Positions 1 to 7,456 of a stretch of DNA of 12,956 nucleotides are shown here, one piece after another. Under the pieces are notes generated by a model that saw only the letters and a program-made list of their open reading frames with translations, was not told the origin of the DNA and searched no databases. A program made the position numbers and the translations under genes. This DNA is from JAQGMJ01 sp036271855 (lineage in GTDB: Bacteria; Pseudomonadota; Gammaproteobacteria; Burkholderiales; JAEUOS01), in contig DATAZV010000265.1 in NCBI GenBank assembly GCA_036271855.1, positions 1-12,956 on the forward strand. Direction: 5' to 3'. Within the stretch, counting starts at the first letter, position 1. Each line of letters begins with the position of its first letter.

Positions 1-950
1 TGACCGAGCGCCCCGGGCGCATGCGCATCGTCACCCGGGAGGGCAGAGTGGGCGAGGCGCTGAAAAACGTGCCGACGGTGCAGGCGGGCGGCCAGGGCGG
101 CATGCTCGACGTCCTCCTGGACCTCGATTTCGCACACAACCACACCCTCTACTTCGCCTACTCGGAGCGCGGCGAGGGCGGCGCCGGCACGGCAGTGGCG
201 CGTGCTGTCCTGGGCGAGAACGAGTTGCTTGAGGTAAAGGTGATCTACCGCCAGTTGCCCAAGGTGCGCGGTAGCCTGCAATTCGGTGCGCGCATCGTGC
301 AGACACCGGACCACAACCTGTTCGTCACCCTGGGCGACCGCTATTTGCGCGACGAGGCACAGAACCTCAACTCCGGCCTGGGCAAGATCATTCGCATCCG
401 ACCGGATGGTTCGGTGCCGCCGGACAATCCCTTTGTCGGCAGGAAGGGTGTACAGCCGGAAATCTGGAGCTATGGCCATCGCAGCCCGGAGGGCGCGGCG
501 CTCAATCCGGCAAATGGCGCCTTCTGGATGCACGAGCACGGGGCCCAGGGTGGCGACGAAATCAACATCATCGAGCCGGGCAAGAACTACGGCTGGCCGG
601 TGATCACCTGGGGCATCGACTACGACGGCTCGAAAATCGGCGAGGGAACGAGCAAGGCAGGCATGGAGCAGCCGATCTACTACTGGGTGCCGTCGATCGC
701 GCCCTCCGGCATGGCGTTTTATACCGGCGACAAGTTTCCCGGCTGGAAGGGCAACCTGTTCGTCGGCTCGCTCAAGTTCGGCCGCCTGGTGCGCCTGGAA
801 CTGAATGGCAGCAAGGTGACCCATGAGGAGCGCCTGCTGCAGGAAATCGGCGCGCGCATCCGCGACGTGCGCATGGGGCCGGACGGCCTGCTCTACCTGC
901 TCACCGACGAGGGCGACGGCCGCCTGTTGCGCCTGGAGCCGCTCAGGTAG
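1..950 (+). CDS. PQQ-dependent sugar dehydrogenase (GSDH family), 5'-truncated by window edge
   Basis: The open frame is already running at base 3 (T-E-R-P-G-R before the first Met at 21), so the true start and signal peptide lie left of the window. About 315 C-terminal residues are visible. They carry hallmarks of the glucose/sorbosone dehydrogenase beta-propeller: TLGDR, then NLNSGLGKIIRI, then EIWSYGHRSPEG, then HEHGAQGGDEIN followed by NYGWPVITWG, the stretch that in this family lines the PQQ and calcium site. Family members are soluble periplasmic enzymes that oxidise aldose sugars using PQQ, as in E. coli YliI (aldose sugar dehydrogenase); the substrate here is unknown. The TERPGR-like opening resembles the usual N-terminal 'VTERPGR' strand, so only a few tens of residues are probably missing. 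The stop codon (948-950) overlaps the convergent acpH gene by 8 bases. Confidence 0.9.
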   Translation, partial: TERPGRMRIVTREGRVGEALKNVPTVQAGGQGGMLDVLLDLDFAHNHTLYFAYSERGEGGAGTAVARAVLGENELLEVKVIYRQLPKVRGSLQFGARIVQTPDHNLFVTLGDRYLRDEAQNLNSGLGKIIRIRPDGSVPPDNPFVGRKGVQPEIWSYGHRSPEGAALNPANGAFWMHEHGAQGGDEINIIEPGKNYGWPVITWGIDYDGSKIGEGTSKAGMEQPIYYWVPSIAPSGMAFYTGDKFPGWKGNLFVGSLKFGRLVRLELNGSKVTHEERLLQEIGARIRDVRMGPDGLLYLLTDEGDGRLLRLEPLR

Positions 951-1533
951 AGGGAGCGGGCGGCCACTGTGCCGCCATGGTCAGCAATTGTGGAAAGAAT
1001 TGTTCGAACGCGGCTTCGATGCGCGGCAGATGCTGCTCCAGCATCACCGCGCCTTCGGCCAGCGCCACCGGGCGCGACAGGCGGGTGGCGATGCGCCCGA
1101 GCACATGGACCACGCCGTCGTAGCTGGCGCAGTTGCGCAGCATGTCGTAGCGGCCCATGCGCAGCGCCAGGGCTTGCGCTGCGGTGGGAAGCGCCGGCGC
1201 GCTGCGTTCCAGGCCGGCATAGGTAGCGGCGCAAAAACTTTCCAGCGGCGCCGTGTGCCAGCGCGGCCATTGCGTGATCAGCACGTGGTCGAAAAACACG
1301 TCCATCAGGATGCCGGCGTAGCGCCGCAGGTGCGCCGGCGCCAGCGCCTTGACTTCAGCCACCAGCGGGTCGGTGTCGGTCAGGCTGTCGATGCGGCGGT
1401 GCAGGCGGATCGCGCTTTCGACCGGCGCCGGCCAGGCCGAGAGGTCGTTGCCGCGCGCGAAGTCGCCCAGCAGGGTGCCCATGCGCGCGGGGTCGTCGGC
1501 GGGCGCGAGCACGTAATGCGCGAGGTGATTCAT
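943..1533 (-). CDS. acpH: Acyl carrier protein phosphodiesterase
   Basis: The 196-residue product matches the AcpH family (E. coli AcpH is 193 aa). These enzymes remove the 4'-phosphopantetheine arm from holo-acyl carrier protein, returning it to the apo form in the cytoplasm. The N-terminus MNHLAHYVLA, the GTLLGDFARGN stretch (19-29), HRRID (45-49) and DVFFDH (78-83) align with the conserved Asp/His positions expected to bind the metal of this HD-like hydrolase. The frame is open to 1701, but the family N-terminus MN-LAH begins at 1533, and the upstream residues look like promoter DNA translated by chance. There is no Shine-Dalgarno sequence. An extended -10 element ends six bases before the ATG, so a leaderless message is possible. 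The 3' end overlaps the convergent sugar dehydrogenase. Family assignment is firm; activity is inferred. Confidence 0.87.
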   Translation of the reverse strand: MNHLAHYVLAPADDPARMGTLLGDFARGNDLSAWPAPVESAIRLHRRIDSLTDTDPLVAEVKALAPAHLRRYAGILMDVFFDHVLITQWPRWHTAPLESFCAATYAGLERSAPALPTAAQALALRMGRYDMLRNCASYDGVVHVLGRIATRLSRPVALAEGAVMLEQHLPRIEAAFEQFFPQLLTMAAQWPPAPST

Positions 1534-1539
1534 GGCGCC

Positions 1540-1548
1540 AGTATGCCA
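1540..1548 (-). promoter_or_regulatory. Putative extended -10 promoter element of acpH
   Basis: On the minus strand the sequence reads TGGCATACT: a TGn extension followed by a CATACT hexamer (4 of 6 to TATAAT). Exactly six bases separate it from the ATG at 1533, so transcription would start at or next to the start codon. No good -35 hexamer is visible at 16-18 bases. Inference from sequence only. Confidence 0.3.
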
Positions 1549-1559
1549 TCGCCGCGCGC

Positions 1560-1589
1560 CTGGCATGCAGCGGCGCAAGCGCGTAAAAT
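1560..1589 (+). promoter_or_regulatory. Putative sigma-70 promoter of the MFS transporter gene
   Basis: CTGGCA at 1560-1565 (4 of 6 to TTGACA) and TAAAAT at 1584-1589 (5 of 6 to TATAAT) are 18 bases apart. The predicted start near 1596 would give the downstream MFS gene a leader of about 145 nucleotides. The region is divergent, with acpH leaving on the other strand. Confidence 0.4.
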
Positions 1590-1740
1590 GGCCCCATGCG
1601 GCAGTGAGCCGGCCCGGGTGCGGTTTCGTGAATCTCCTTGAACCCGGAGGCTGAGGCGCGAGCGGAGTGGTGCATCCGTCCACGTGGCCTGTCGCGGTCA
1701 TCGGGGCGCGGGTGCCATTCGATTACCAGGCGCACCGACG
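1590..1740 (+). promoter_or_regulatory. Long, possibly structured 5' leader of the MFS gene
   Basis: About 150 bases separate the likely promoter from the ATG at 1741. Visible complementary segments are CCGGGT (1614-1619) with ACCCGG (1642-1647), GTGG (1667-1670) with CCAC (1680-1683), and GGTGC (1711-1715) with GCACC (1732-1736); the last stops four bases before the start codon. A GGAGG at 1646-1650 and a GGAG at 1664-1667 followed by GTG codons also occur. I could not match it to any riboswitch consensus I know (yybP-ykoY, SAM, SAH, TPP, FMN, ZTP, guanidine, fluoride). GC-rich DNA forms such short stems by chance, so this is only a candidate. Confidence 0.25.
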
Positions 1741-3018
1741 ATGTCTTCAAGCACTTCTACCGAACGTGATTCTCCTCCCCCGGCCGCACTGCCGCCGGGC
1801 GACCCCGACAGCCTGTGGCAATTGCCGGTGTTTCGCACCTACGCCGGCATGCGCTTTTCCTGGATTTTCGCCCAGGAGATCCTCACCATTGCGCTGGGCT
1901 GGCTGATCTACGAGCGCACCCGCAGCACCTTCGCGCTGGGCATGGTCGGCCTCTCCGGCTTCGCGCCGTCGATCCTGCTTTCCCTGTTCACCGGCACCGC
2001 GGCGGACCGCTACGACCGTGGCGTGATCATGCGCTGGTGCGGCATCACCCTTGCGGTCTGCGCACTGGCGCTGTGCCTGTTGAGCCTGGTCAGCCTGGTC
2101 TGGCCCATCTATGTAGTGGTGGTGGTGCAAGGCGTGGCGCGCGCCTTCGCCCAGCCCGCTTCCAAGGCGATGGTGCCGAACCTGGCGCCGGCGCCCATGC
2201 TTTCGCGGGTGATCGGCGGTACCACCCTGATCCAGCGGGCCGCGAGCATCTGCGGCCCGGCGGCGGGCGGCCTGCTGATCGGGCTGGGAGCACCGGTGCC
2301 CTTCGCCGCGGCCTGCATCTGCGCCTGCCTGGCACTGCTGACGGCGTTTTATCTCGGCCCGCAGCGCGCGCGCGGCATGGCGCAGGCGCGGCCCGACCTG
2401 GCCATGCTGCTGGGCGGATACCGCTACGTCTGGTCGCGCCCGGTGATCCTGGGCTCGATGACCCTGGACCTGATCGCCGTGCTGTTCGCCGGCGCCACCG
2501 CGCTGCTGCCGTTCTATGTGGCGGAGATCTTCCACGCCGGCCCGTGGGCGCTGGGCGCGCTGCGCATGGCGATCGCCGCCGGCGCGCTGGCGACCGCGCT
2601 GCGCCTGGCGCGCATACCGATCGAACGCGGCTTCGGGCCCAAGCTGCTGCTCTCGGTGGGCATCTATGGCGTGGCCACCATCGCCTTCGGCATCTGCACC
2701 AACATCTATCTTGGCATGTTGTTCCTGTTCATCCTCGGCGCCGCGGATTCGGTCAGCGTGGTGCTGCGCAATGCGCTGATCCAGATCAACACGCCGGATG
2801 CGATGCAGGGCCGGGTGGCGGCGGTGCACTCGGTCACCGTCGGCGCATCCAACGACCTCGGTGAGTTCGAATCCGGCGTGCTGGCCTCGGCGATTGGCGG
2901 TGTGCCCGCGGTGGTGGTGGGCGGCGTCATCGCGACGCTCGCCGCGCTCAGCTGGGCGTGGTTGTTTCCCGCGCTATGGCGCGCCGACCGGATTGCCGGC
3001 GCATTGCCCGACGACTAA
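1741..3018 (+). CDS. MFS transporter (MFS_3 / EntS-like exporter)
   Basis: The 425-residue product is a polytopic inner-membrane protein of the major facilitator superfamily. Hydrophobic segments run through the length in the usual two-half arrangement. The first cytoplasmic loop carries motif A, GTAADRYDRGVIMR (about residues 85-98), with a drug-exporter-like 'G-ADR-DRR' pattern. The soluble N-terminus (LWQLPVFRTYAGMRF) and the overall pattern fit the MFS_3 group that includes the enterobactin exporter EntS, so proton-driven export of a small molecule is likely; the substrate cannot be told. I start at ATG 1741, directly after the leader. An in-frame ATG at 1684 would add 19 residues that look like translated leader. 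Neither start has a good Shine-Dalgarno. No partner gene adjoins it: acpH diverges and lysS converges 8 bases away. Confidence 0.88.
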   Translation: MSSSTSTERDSPPPAALPPGDPDSLWQLPVFRTYAGMRFSWIFAQEILTIALGWLIYERTRSTFALGMVGLSGFAPSILLSLFTGTAADRYDRGVIMRWCGITLAVCALALCLLSLVSLVWPIYVVVVVQGVARAFAQPASKAMVPNLAPAPMLSRVIGGTTLIQRAASICGPAAGGLLIGLGAPVPFAAACICACLALLTAFYLGPQRARGMAQARPDLAMLLGGYRYVWSRPVILGSMTLDLIAVLFAGATALLPFYVAEIFHAGPWALGALRMAIAAGALATALRLARIPIERGFGPKLLLSVGIYGVATIAFGICTNIYLGMLFLFILGAADSVSVVLRNALIQINTPDAMQGRVAAVHSVTVGASNDLGEFESGVLASAIGGVPAVVVGGVIATLAALSWAWLFPALWRADRIAGALPDD

Positions 3019-3032
3019 GCGCCGGCCTAGTC
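3013..3032. terminator. Inverted repeat spanning both stop codons between MFS gene and lysS
   Basis: GACTA (3013-3017) pairs with TAGTC (3028-3032), and GC (3019-3020) pairs with GC (3025-3026) across a tight GCCG loop, with one A/C mismatch. The MFS stop (3016-3018) and the lysS stop (3027-3029, minus strand) both lie in the hairpin. There is no T-tract on either side, so it is not a standard intrinsic terminator. It may still slow or protect the ends of the two convergent transcripts. Confidence 0.25.
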
Positions 3033-4565
3033 TTCGCGCCGCATGTGCGGGAACAGGATGACGTCGCGGATGTTCGGCGAGTCGGTCAAGAGCATCATCA
3101 GGCGGTCGATGCCAATGCCGCAGCCGCCGGTGGGCGGCATGCCGTATTCCAGCGCCCGCACGAAGTCGGCGTCGTAGAACATGGCCTCTTCATCGCCCGC
3201 ATCCTTGGCTTCGACCTGGGCCTTGAAGCGGGCGGCCTGGTCTTCGGCGTCGTTCAGCTCTGAAAAGCCATTGGCGATTTCGCGGCCGGTAATGAACAGC
3301 TCGAAACGCTCGGTGATGCCCTTGCGGGTATCGGACTCGCGGGCCAGCGGCGAGACTTCGATGGGGTAGTCGATGATGTAGGTCGGCTGCCACAGCTTGG
3401 ACTCGGCGGTCTCTTCGAACAGCGCCAGTTGCAGCGCGCCCAGGCCGGCGTTTTTCAGCGGCGGGTTGCCGACATTGGCGCCGAACTTTTTCAGCTCGGC
3501 GCGGACGAATTCAATGTCCGCCAATTGCGCGTCGGTGTATTCGGGCACGTGCGCCTTGATTGCGCCGGTGATGGTCAGGCGCTCGAAGGGCTTGGACAGG
3601 TCGAGCTCGCGTTCGCCATACTGCAGCACGGCGCTGCCGGTAGCTTCGATGGCAGCGCGGCGAATCAGTTGCTCGGTGAAGTCCATCAGCCAGCGGTAGT
3701 CCGCATAGGCGGCGTAGAACTCCATCATGGTGAACTCGGGGTTGTGGCGCGGCGACACTCCCTCGTTGCGGAAATTGCGGTTGATCTCGAACACCCGCGG
3801 AAAGCCGCCGACGATCAGGCGCTTCAGGTAAAGCTCGGGCGCTATGCGCATGAACATCTGCATGTCCAGCGCGTTGTGATGCGTGATGAAAGGCTTGGCC
3901 GCGGCGCCGCCCGGAATCGGGTGCAGCATCGGTGTCTCGACTTCGAGAAAGCCGGCTTCGGTCATTACATTGCGGATCGAAGAGACGGCCTTGCTGCGCG
4001 CGACGAAGGTGGCACGGGTCTCGTCACTCATGATCATGTCGACGTAGCGCTGGCGGTATTTCTGCTCCTGGTCGGCCAGGCCGTGGTGCTTGTCGGGCAG
4101 CGGGCGCAGCGACTTGGTCAGCAGGCGCACTTCGCTGGCTTCCACCGTCAACTCACCGGTTCGCGTGCGGAACAGCTTGCCCTTGGCAGCGATGATGTCG
4201 CCCAGGTCCCAGTGCTTGAAAGCGTCGTGCACTTCAGCGCCGACCGCGTCGCTCTTGATGTAGAACTGGATGCGCCCTTCGGCCTTGGCGCCGCTGCCAT
4301 CGGCCACGGTGGCGAAGCTGGCCTTACCCATCACGCGCTTGAGCATCATGCGCCCGGCGATCGACACTTCGATGCCTTGGGCTTCCAGGTCTTCCTTGCT
4401 GGTCTCGGCATACTTCGCTTGCAGCTCGGCGGCGCTGTTGGCCGGGACGAAGTCATTCGGGAAGGGCACGCCCTTTTCGCGCAGGGCTGCGAGCTTGGCG
4501 CGGCGCTCGGCGATGATCTGATTTTCGTCCTGCGGGGGAACGGGAGGCTGCTCGTTGTTCGACAT
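3027..4565 (-). CDS. lysS: Lysyl-tRNA synthetase, class II
   Basis: The 512-residue product charges tRNA-Lys with lysine in the cytoplasm and has the length usual for bacterial LysRS (E. coli 505). After a short polar N-terminus comes the OB-fold anticodon-binding domain (about 65-150), then the class II catalytic core. Motif 1 lies around LEVETPMLHPIPGGA (207-221), motif 2 around FEINRNFRNEG with RHNPEF (259-278), and motif 3 at GGCGIGIDRLMML (480-492), which holds the arginine that contacts ATP. All expected elements are present. The gene begins four bases after the prfB stop, so the two are surely co-transcribed. Its own Shine-Dalgarno is weak (an AAGG about 11 bases upstream, inside the end of prfB), which suggests translational coupling. 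The prfB-lysS pair is the same as in E. coli. Confidence 0.97.
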   Translation of the reverse strand: MSNNEQPPVPPQDENQIIAERRAKLAALREKGVPFPNDFVPANSAAELQAKYAETSKEDLEAQGIEVSIAGRMMLKRVMGKASFATVADGSGAKAEGRIQFYIKSDAVGAEVHDAFKHWDLGDIIAAKGKLFRTRTGELTVEASEVRLLTKSLRPLPDKHHGLADQEQKYRQRYVDMIMSDETRATFVARSKAVSSIRNVMTEAGFLEVETPMLHPIPGGAAAKPFITHHNALDMQMFMRIAPELYLKRLIVGGFPRVFEINRNFRNEGVSPRHNPEFTMMEFYAAYADYRWLMDFTEQLIRRAAIEATGSAVLQYGERELDLSKPFERLTITGAIKAHVPEYTDAQLADIEFVRAELKKFGANVGNPPLKNAGLGALQLALFEETAESKLWQPTYIIDYPIEVSPLARESDTRKGITERFELFITGREIANGFSELNDAEDQAARFKAQVEAKDAGDEEAMFYDADFVRALEYGMPPTGGCGIGIDRLMMLLTDSPNIRDVILFPHMRRED

Positions 4566-4569
4566 GGGC

Positions 4570-5674
4570 TTAGATGCCTTGCTTGAGGCTTGCGGTGATG
4601 AAGTCGTCGAGGTCGCCGTCGAGCACGGACTTGGTGTTGCTGATTTCGACGTTGGTGCGCAAATCCTTGATGCGCGACTGGTCCAGCACGTAGGAGCGGA
4701 TCTGGTGGCCCCAGGCGACGTCGGTCTTCGACGCTTCGAGGTTGTCCTGCTGCGCTTGCCGCTTGCGCAGTTCCAGCTCGTACAGGCGCGACTTCAGTTG
4801 CGCCATCGCCTCGGCGCGGTTGCGGTGCTGCGAGCGATCGCTCTGGCATTGCACCACGATGCCGGTGGGCATGTGGGTGATGCGAATCGCCGAGTCGGTC
4901 TTGTTGATGTGCTGGCCGCCGGCGCCCGACGCCCGGAAGGTGTCGACGCGCAAATCCGCCGGGTTGATCTCGACCTCGATCGAGTCGTCGACCTCGGGGT
5001 AGACGAACACGCTGGCAAACGAAGTGTGGCGCCCGCCGGAAGAGTCGAACGGCGACTTGCGCACCAGGCGGTGCACCCCGGTCTCGGTGCGCAGCATGCC
5101 GTAGGCGTAATCGCCCGTCACCTTGATGGCGGCGGACTTGATGCCGGCCACTTCACCGGGCGACTCTTCGAGGACTTCCGGTTTGAAGCCCTTGCGTTCG
5201 CAGTAGCGCAAATACTGGCGCAGCAGCATCGAGGCCCAGTCCTGCGCCTCGGTACCGCCGGCGCCGGCCTGGATGTCGATAAAGCAATTGGCCGGGTCCA
5301 GCGGGTTGTTGAACATGCGGCGGAATTCGAGATCGGCCACCGTCTTTTCCAGCGCCTTCACATCGTCGGCGACCGCCAATACGGTGTCGCCGTCGTTGTC
5401 GGCGCGGCCCATGTCGAACAATTCCCGGGCGTCGGCCAGGCCCGAGGTCAACTTGCCGAGGGTGCCGACGGTTCCGTCGAGTTCTTTTTTCTCGCGGCCC
5501 ATTTCCTGGGCGCGCTTGGCATCATTCCACAGCGATGGATCTTCCATCGCCGCGTTGACTTCATTCAGACGCTGGAATTTGGCGTCGAAGTCAAAGATAC
5601 CTCCGCAGGTCGGAGGTACGGGCGTCCAGGTCCGCCAGCTTGGCGGAGAGGGCGTTGAGTTGTTCTGCTTCCAT
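4570..5674 (-). CDS. prfB: Peptide chain release factor 2, with programmed +1 frameshift
   Basis: RF2 recognises UAA and UGA stop codons and triggers peptide release. The coding sequence is split over two frames: from ATG 5674, 27 codons end at an in-frame TGA (5593-5591). Slipping one base at CTT-TGA-C continues at GAC (5592-5590) for 340 more residues, giving 367 aa (E. coli 365). The SPF codon-recognition motif is at 207-209 and the catalytic GGQ at 252-254, in ASGAGGQHINKTDSAIRITH. The start ATG has AGGA five bases upstream. A simple open-frame reading starts at 5712 and is wrong at its N-terminus: it translates the leader and the first 27 codons in the wrong frame. RF2 level sets the frameshift rate, because slow termination at TGA favours slipping. 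lysS follows after four bases and recJ lies upstream. Confidence 0.97.
5590..5605 (-). promoter_or_regulatory. RF2 programmed +1 frameshift site
   Basis: On the coding strand it reads CGGAGGTATCTTTGAC. It comprises an internal Shine-Dalgarno-like CGGAGG (5605-5600), a three-base spacer TAT, the slippery Leu codon CTT (5596-5594) and the TGA stop (5593-5591) followed by C, a poor termination context. This matches the E. coli site (AGGGGGTATCTTTGAC) in every functional part. It autoregulates RF2: scarce RF2 means more frameshifting and more RF2. Confidence 0.96.
5599..5617 (-). repeat. Perfect inverted repeat enclosing the internal Shine-Dalgarno of prfB
   Basis: The mRNA reads ACCTCCG-ACCTG-CGGAGGT: a perfect 7-bp stem with a 5-base loop. 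Its 3' arm is the frameshift-stimulating CGGAGG. The 5' arm (codons for Thr-Ser and part of Asp) is therefore anti-Shine-Dalgarno-like. Amino-acid conservation and high GC could produce this by chance. Confidence 0.6.
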
Positions 5675-5711
5675 GATGATCCTGCTGCTTTTTTATGCGG
5701 GGTAACCGGCA

Positions 5712-5740
5712 ATTATACCCGTGCCGCCGGGCTAAACGGC
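5712..5740 (-). promoter_or_regulatory. Putative promoter of prfB-lysS
   Basis: A perfect TATAAT lies on the minus strand at 5717-5712, in the 57-base gap between recJ and prfB. The -35 region is weak (GCCGTT at 5740-5735, 17-base spacing, overlapping the end of recJ). Transcription would start near 5705, giving prfB a leader of about 30 bases with an AGGA ribosome site. Read-through from recJ could add to it. Confidence 0.5.
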
Positions 5741-7450
5741 TTCCCACGCCTCTACATAAAGCCCTTCGCGGGCCAGGCCGTTGAACTCGTCCACACCGAG
5801 ACGAAACGCCACGCGGGCGCGCGCCGGCAGGGTCTCGGTGGAGTTGAACTGGATGGCGTCGAACGAGCGCCCCTCCTTCTCCAGGCGCAGCTTCAGGTGC
5901 TTTTCCTTGATCAGGCGCTGGGAGGAGATGTTGAAAGTGTCGGCGAAAGTGGGAGCGGGAAAGCCGGAACCCCAGACTTCGTCTTCGATGCTGCGCACCA
6001 GCGGCAGGTTGAGGTAGGCCGCCTCCAGCGGTCCGTCGGTGACGATGTCGGCCGCCAGGTCGGCGGGCTTGAGCATGGTGCGCGCGGCATCTTCGAAAGC
6101 GGCGGCAAACGTGGCATGGTCGCCCGCGCCTATGGTGAGGCCAGCCGCCATGGCGTGGCCGCCGAATTTGCGGATCAGCGCCGGGTGCGCCTTGCTCACC
6201 AGGTCCAGGCAGTCGCGCAAGTGCAGGGACGAGATCGAGCGGCCCGAACCTTTCAGGTCGCCATCCTCGCCCGGTGCGAACACGATGGCAGGGCGATCGT
6301 AGCGCTCGCGCAGGCGCGAGGCGACGATGCCGACCACGCCCTGGTGCCAGGCCGCATTGGTCACGCAGACCGTATAATTGGCGACGACATCGATGGATTC
6401 GAGCGCGGCCAGGGCCTCTTCCTTCATCTGCGACTCGATGTCGCGGCGCTCGCGATTCAGGGCGTCAAGCTTTTGCGCGGCGGCTAATGCCTCGTTGCGG
6501 TCTTGCGCCAGCAGGCATTCGATGCCCAGCGACATGTCGTCAAGGCGCCCGGCCGCATTCAGGCGCGGGCCAGCCGCAAAGCCGAAATCGAAGCAGCTGG
6601 CCTTGCGCGGCTCGCGCGCCGCCACTGAAAACAGCGCCGCCACGCCGGGGCTGGCCTTGCCTTCGCGCACCCGCTTCAAGCCTTGCGCCACCAGGATGCG
6701 GTTGTTGCGGTCCAGGCGCACCACGTCGGCCACGGTGCCCAGGGCCACCAGGTCGAGCAGGGTGGCGAGGTTCGGTTCAGCCCCGGCGAACGCGCCATGT
6801 TTACGTAAATGCGTGCGCAATGCGAGAAGCACGTAGAACATCACACCGACACCGGCGATGCTCTTGCTGGCGAAATCGCAGCCGGGCTGGTTCGGGTTGA
6901 CGATCAGCGCGTCGGGCAGGGTGGGGCCGGGCAGGTGGTGGTCGGTCACCAGCACCTCGATGCCGGCGGCACGCGCCGCCGCCACGCCTTCGATGCTGGC
7001 GATGCCGTTGTCCACCGTGATGATCAAATCCGGTTTGCCCAGGCGTGGGTGCTGCGCGGCCAGCGCGACGATCTCCGGCGTTAGCCCATAGCCGAACTTG
7101 AAGCGGTTCGGCACCAGGTAGTCGACCACGGCTTTCGAGCCGGTGGCCTCGATCAGCGCCCTCAAGCCGCGCAGGCCGACCACGCAGGCAGTGGCGCCGT
7201 CGCAGTCGTAGTCCGCGACGATCAGCATGCGCCGGCTTGCGCTAAGCGCGTCGGCGAGGAGGGCGGCCGCCTTGGTGGCGTTCATCAGCCCCTCGGGCGG
7301 CAACAGGCCGGGAAAGGCAGTGTCGAGGTCGGCGCGGGTGGCGATGCCCCGCGCGGCGTAGATGCGCGACAGCACCGGATGGATACCTTGCTGCTCCAGG
7401 TACATGCTGGTGCGCTGCGAATAGGGGCGGGCGACGATGCGGCGATTCAT
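5732..7450 (-). CDS. recJ: Single-stranded-DNA-specific exonuclease RecJ
   Basis: The 572-residue product is the 5'-3' single-strand exonuclease used in recombinational and mismatch repair (E. coli RecJ 577 aa). DHH-family motifs appear in order: DYDCDGATA (80-88), VDNGI (146-150), TDHH (169-172), GPRLNAAGRL (294-303), HQGVVGIVASRL (369-380), KGSGRS (400-405) and FGGHAMAAGL (429-438). The first three supply the metal-binding Asp and His residues; the last belong to the DHHA1 domain. I chose ATG 7450 (MNRRIVARPY). The frame extends 12 codons further, but those lie in promoter DNA. There is no Shine-Dalgarno, and the -10 element lies six bases before the ATG, so the message may be leaderless. 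The gene sits just after the kinase terminator, and prfB follows after 57 bases. The recJ-prfB-lysS order matches E. coli. Confidence 0.96.
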   Translation of the reverse strand: MNRRIVARPYSQRTSMYLEQQGIHPVLSRIYAARGIATRADLDTAFPGLLPPEGLMNATKAAALLADALSASRRMLIVADYDCDGATACVVGLRGLRALIEATGSKAVVDYLVPNRFKFGYGLTPEIVALAAQHPRLGKPDLIITVDNGIASIEGVAAARAAGIEVLVTDHHLPGPTLPDALIVNPNQPGCDFASKSIAGVGVMFYVLLALRTHLRKHGAFAGAEPNLATLLDLVALGTVADVVRLDRNNRILVAQGLKRVREGKASPGVAALFSVAAREPRKASCFDFGFAAGPRLNAAGRLDDMSLGIECLLAQDRNEALAAAQKLDALNRERRDIESQMKEEALAALESIDVVANYTVCVTNAAWHQGVVGIVASRLRERYDRPAIVFAPGEDGDLKGSGRSISSLHLRDCLDLVSKAHPALIRKFGGHAMAAGLTIGAGDHATFAAAFEDAARTMLKPADLAADIVTDGPLEAAYLNLPLVRSIEDEVWGSGFPAPTFADTFNISSQRLIKEKHLKLRLEKEGRSFDAIQFNSTETLPARARVAFRLGVDEFNGLAREGLYVEAWEAV

Positions 7451-7456
7451 GGGTGG

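Noticed and set aside
1590..1740. Known riboswitch (yybP-ykoY Mn2+, SAM, SAH, TPP, FMN, ZTP, guanidine, fluoride) or 4.5S/6S RNA before the MFS gene
   Set aside because: None of the conserved core sequences I know for these RNAs is present; kept only as an unassigned leader.
1684..1740. Earlier MFS start at ATG 1684
   Set aside because: The 19 extra residues are Gly/Arg-rich, lack a ribosome site and are unlike MFS N-termini; they look like translated leader.
1747..2829. 360-codon minus-strand frame opposite the MFS gene
   Set aside because: His/Arg/Gln/Ala-rich shadow of a membrane protein gene; no family signal.
3429..4586. 385-codon plus-strand frame opposite lysS
   Set aside because: Antisense shadow of a certain lysS gene; composition is atypical and there is no ribosome site or family motif.
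4555..5658. 367-codon plus-strand frame opposite prfB
   Set aside because: Antisense shadow of RF2; its sequence mirrors the prfB codons and has no family features.
5675..5712. N-terminal extension of prfB to ATG 5712
   Set aside because: The codons between 5712 and the frameshift site are in the wrong frame for RF2; the true N-terminus begins at 5674 and joins by +1 frameshifting.
5273..6487. 404-codon plus-strand frame opposite prfB and recJ
   Set aside because: It spans two well-supported genes on the other strand and shows no motif of its own.
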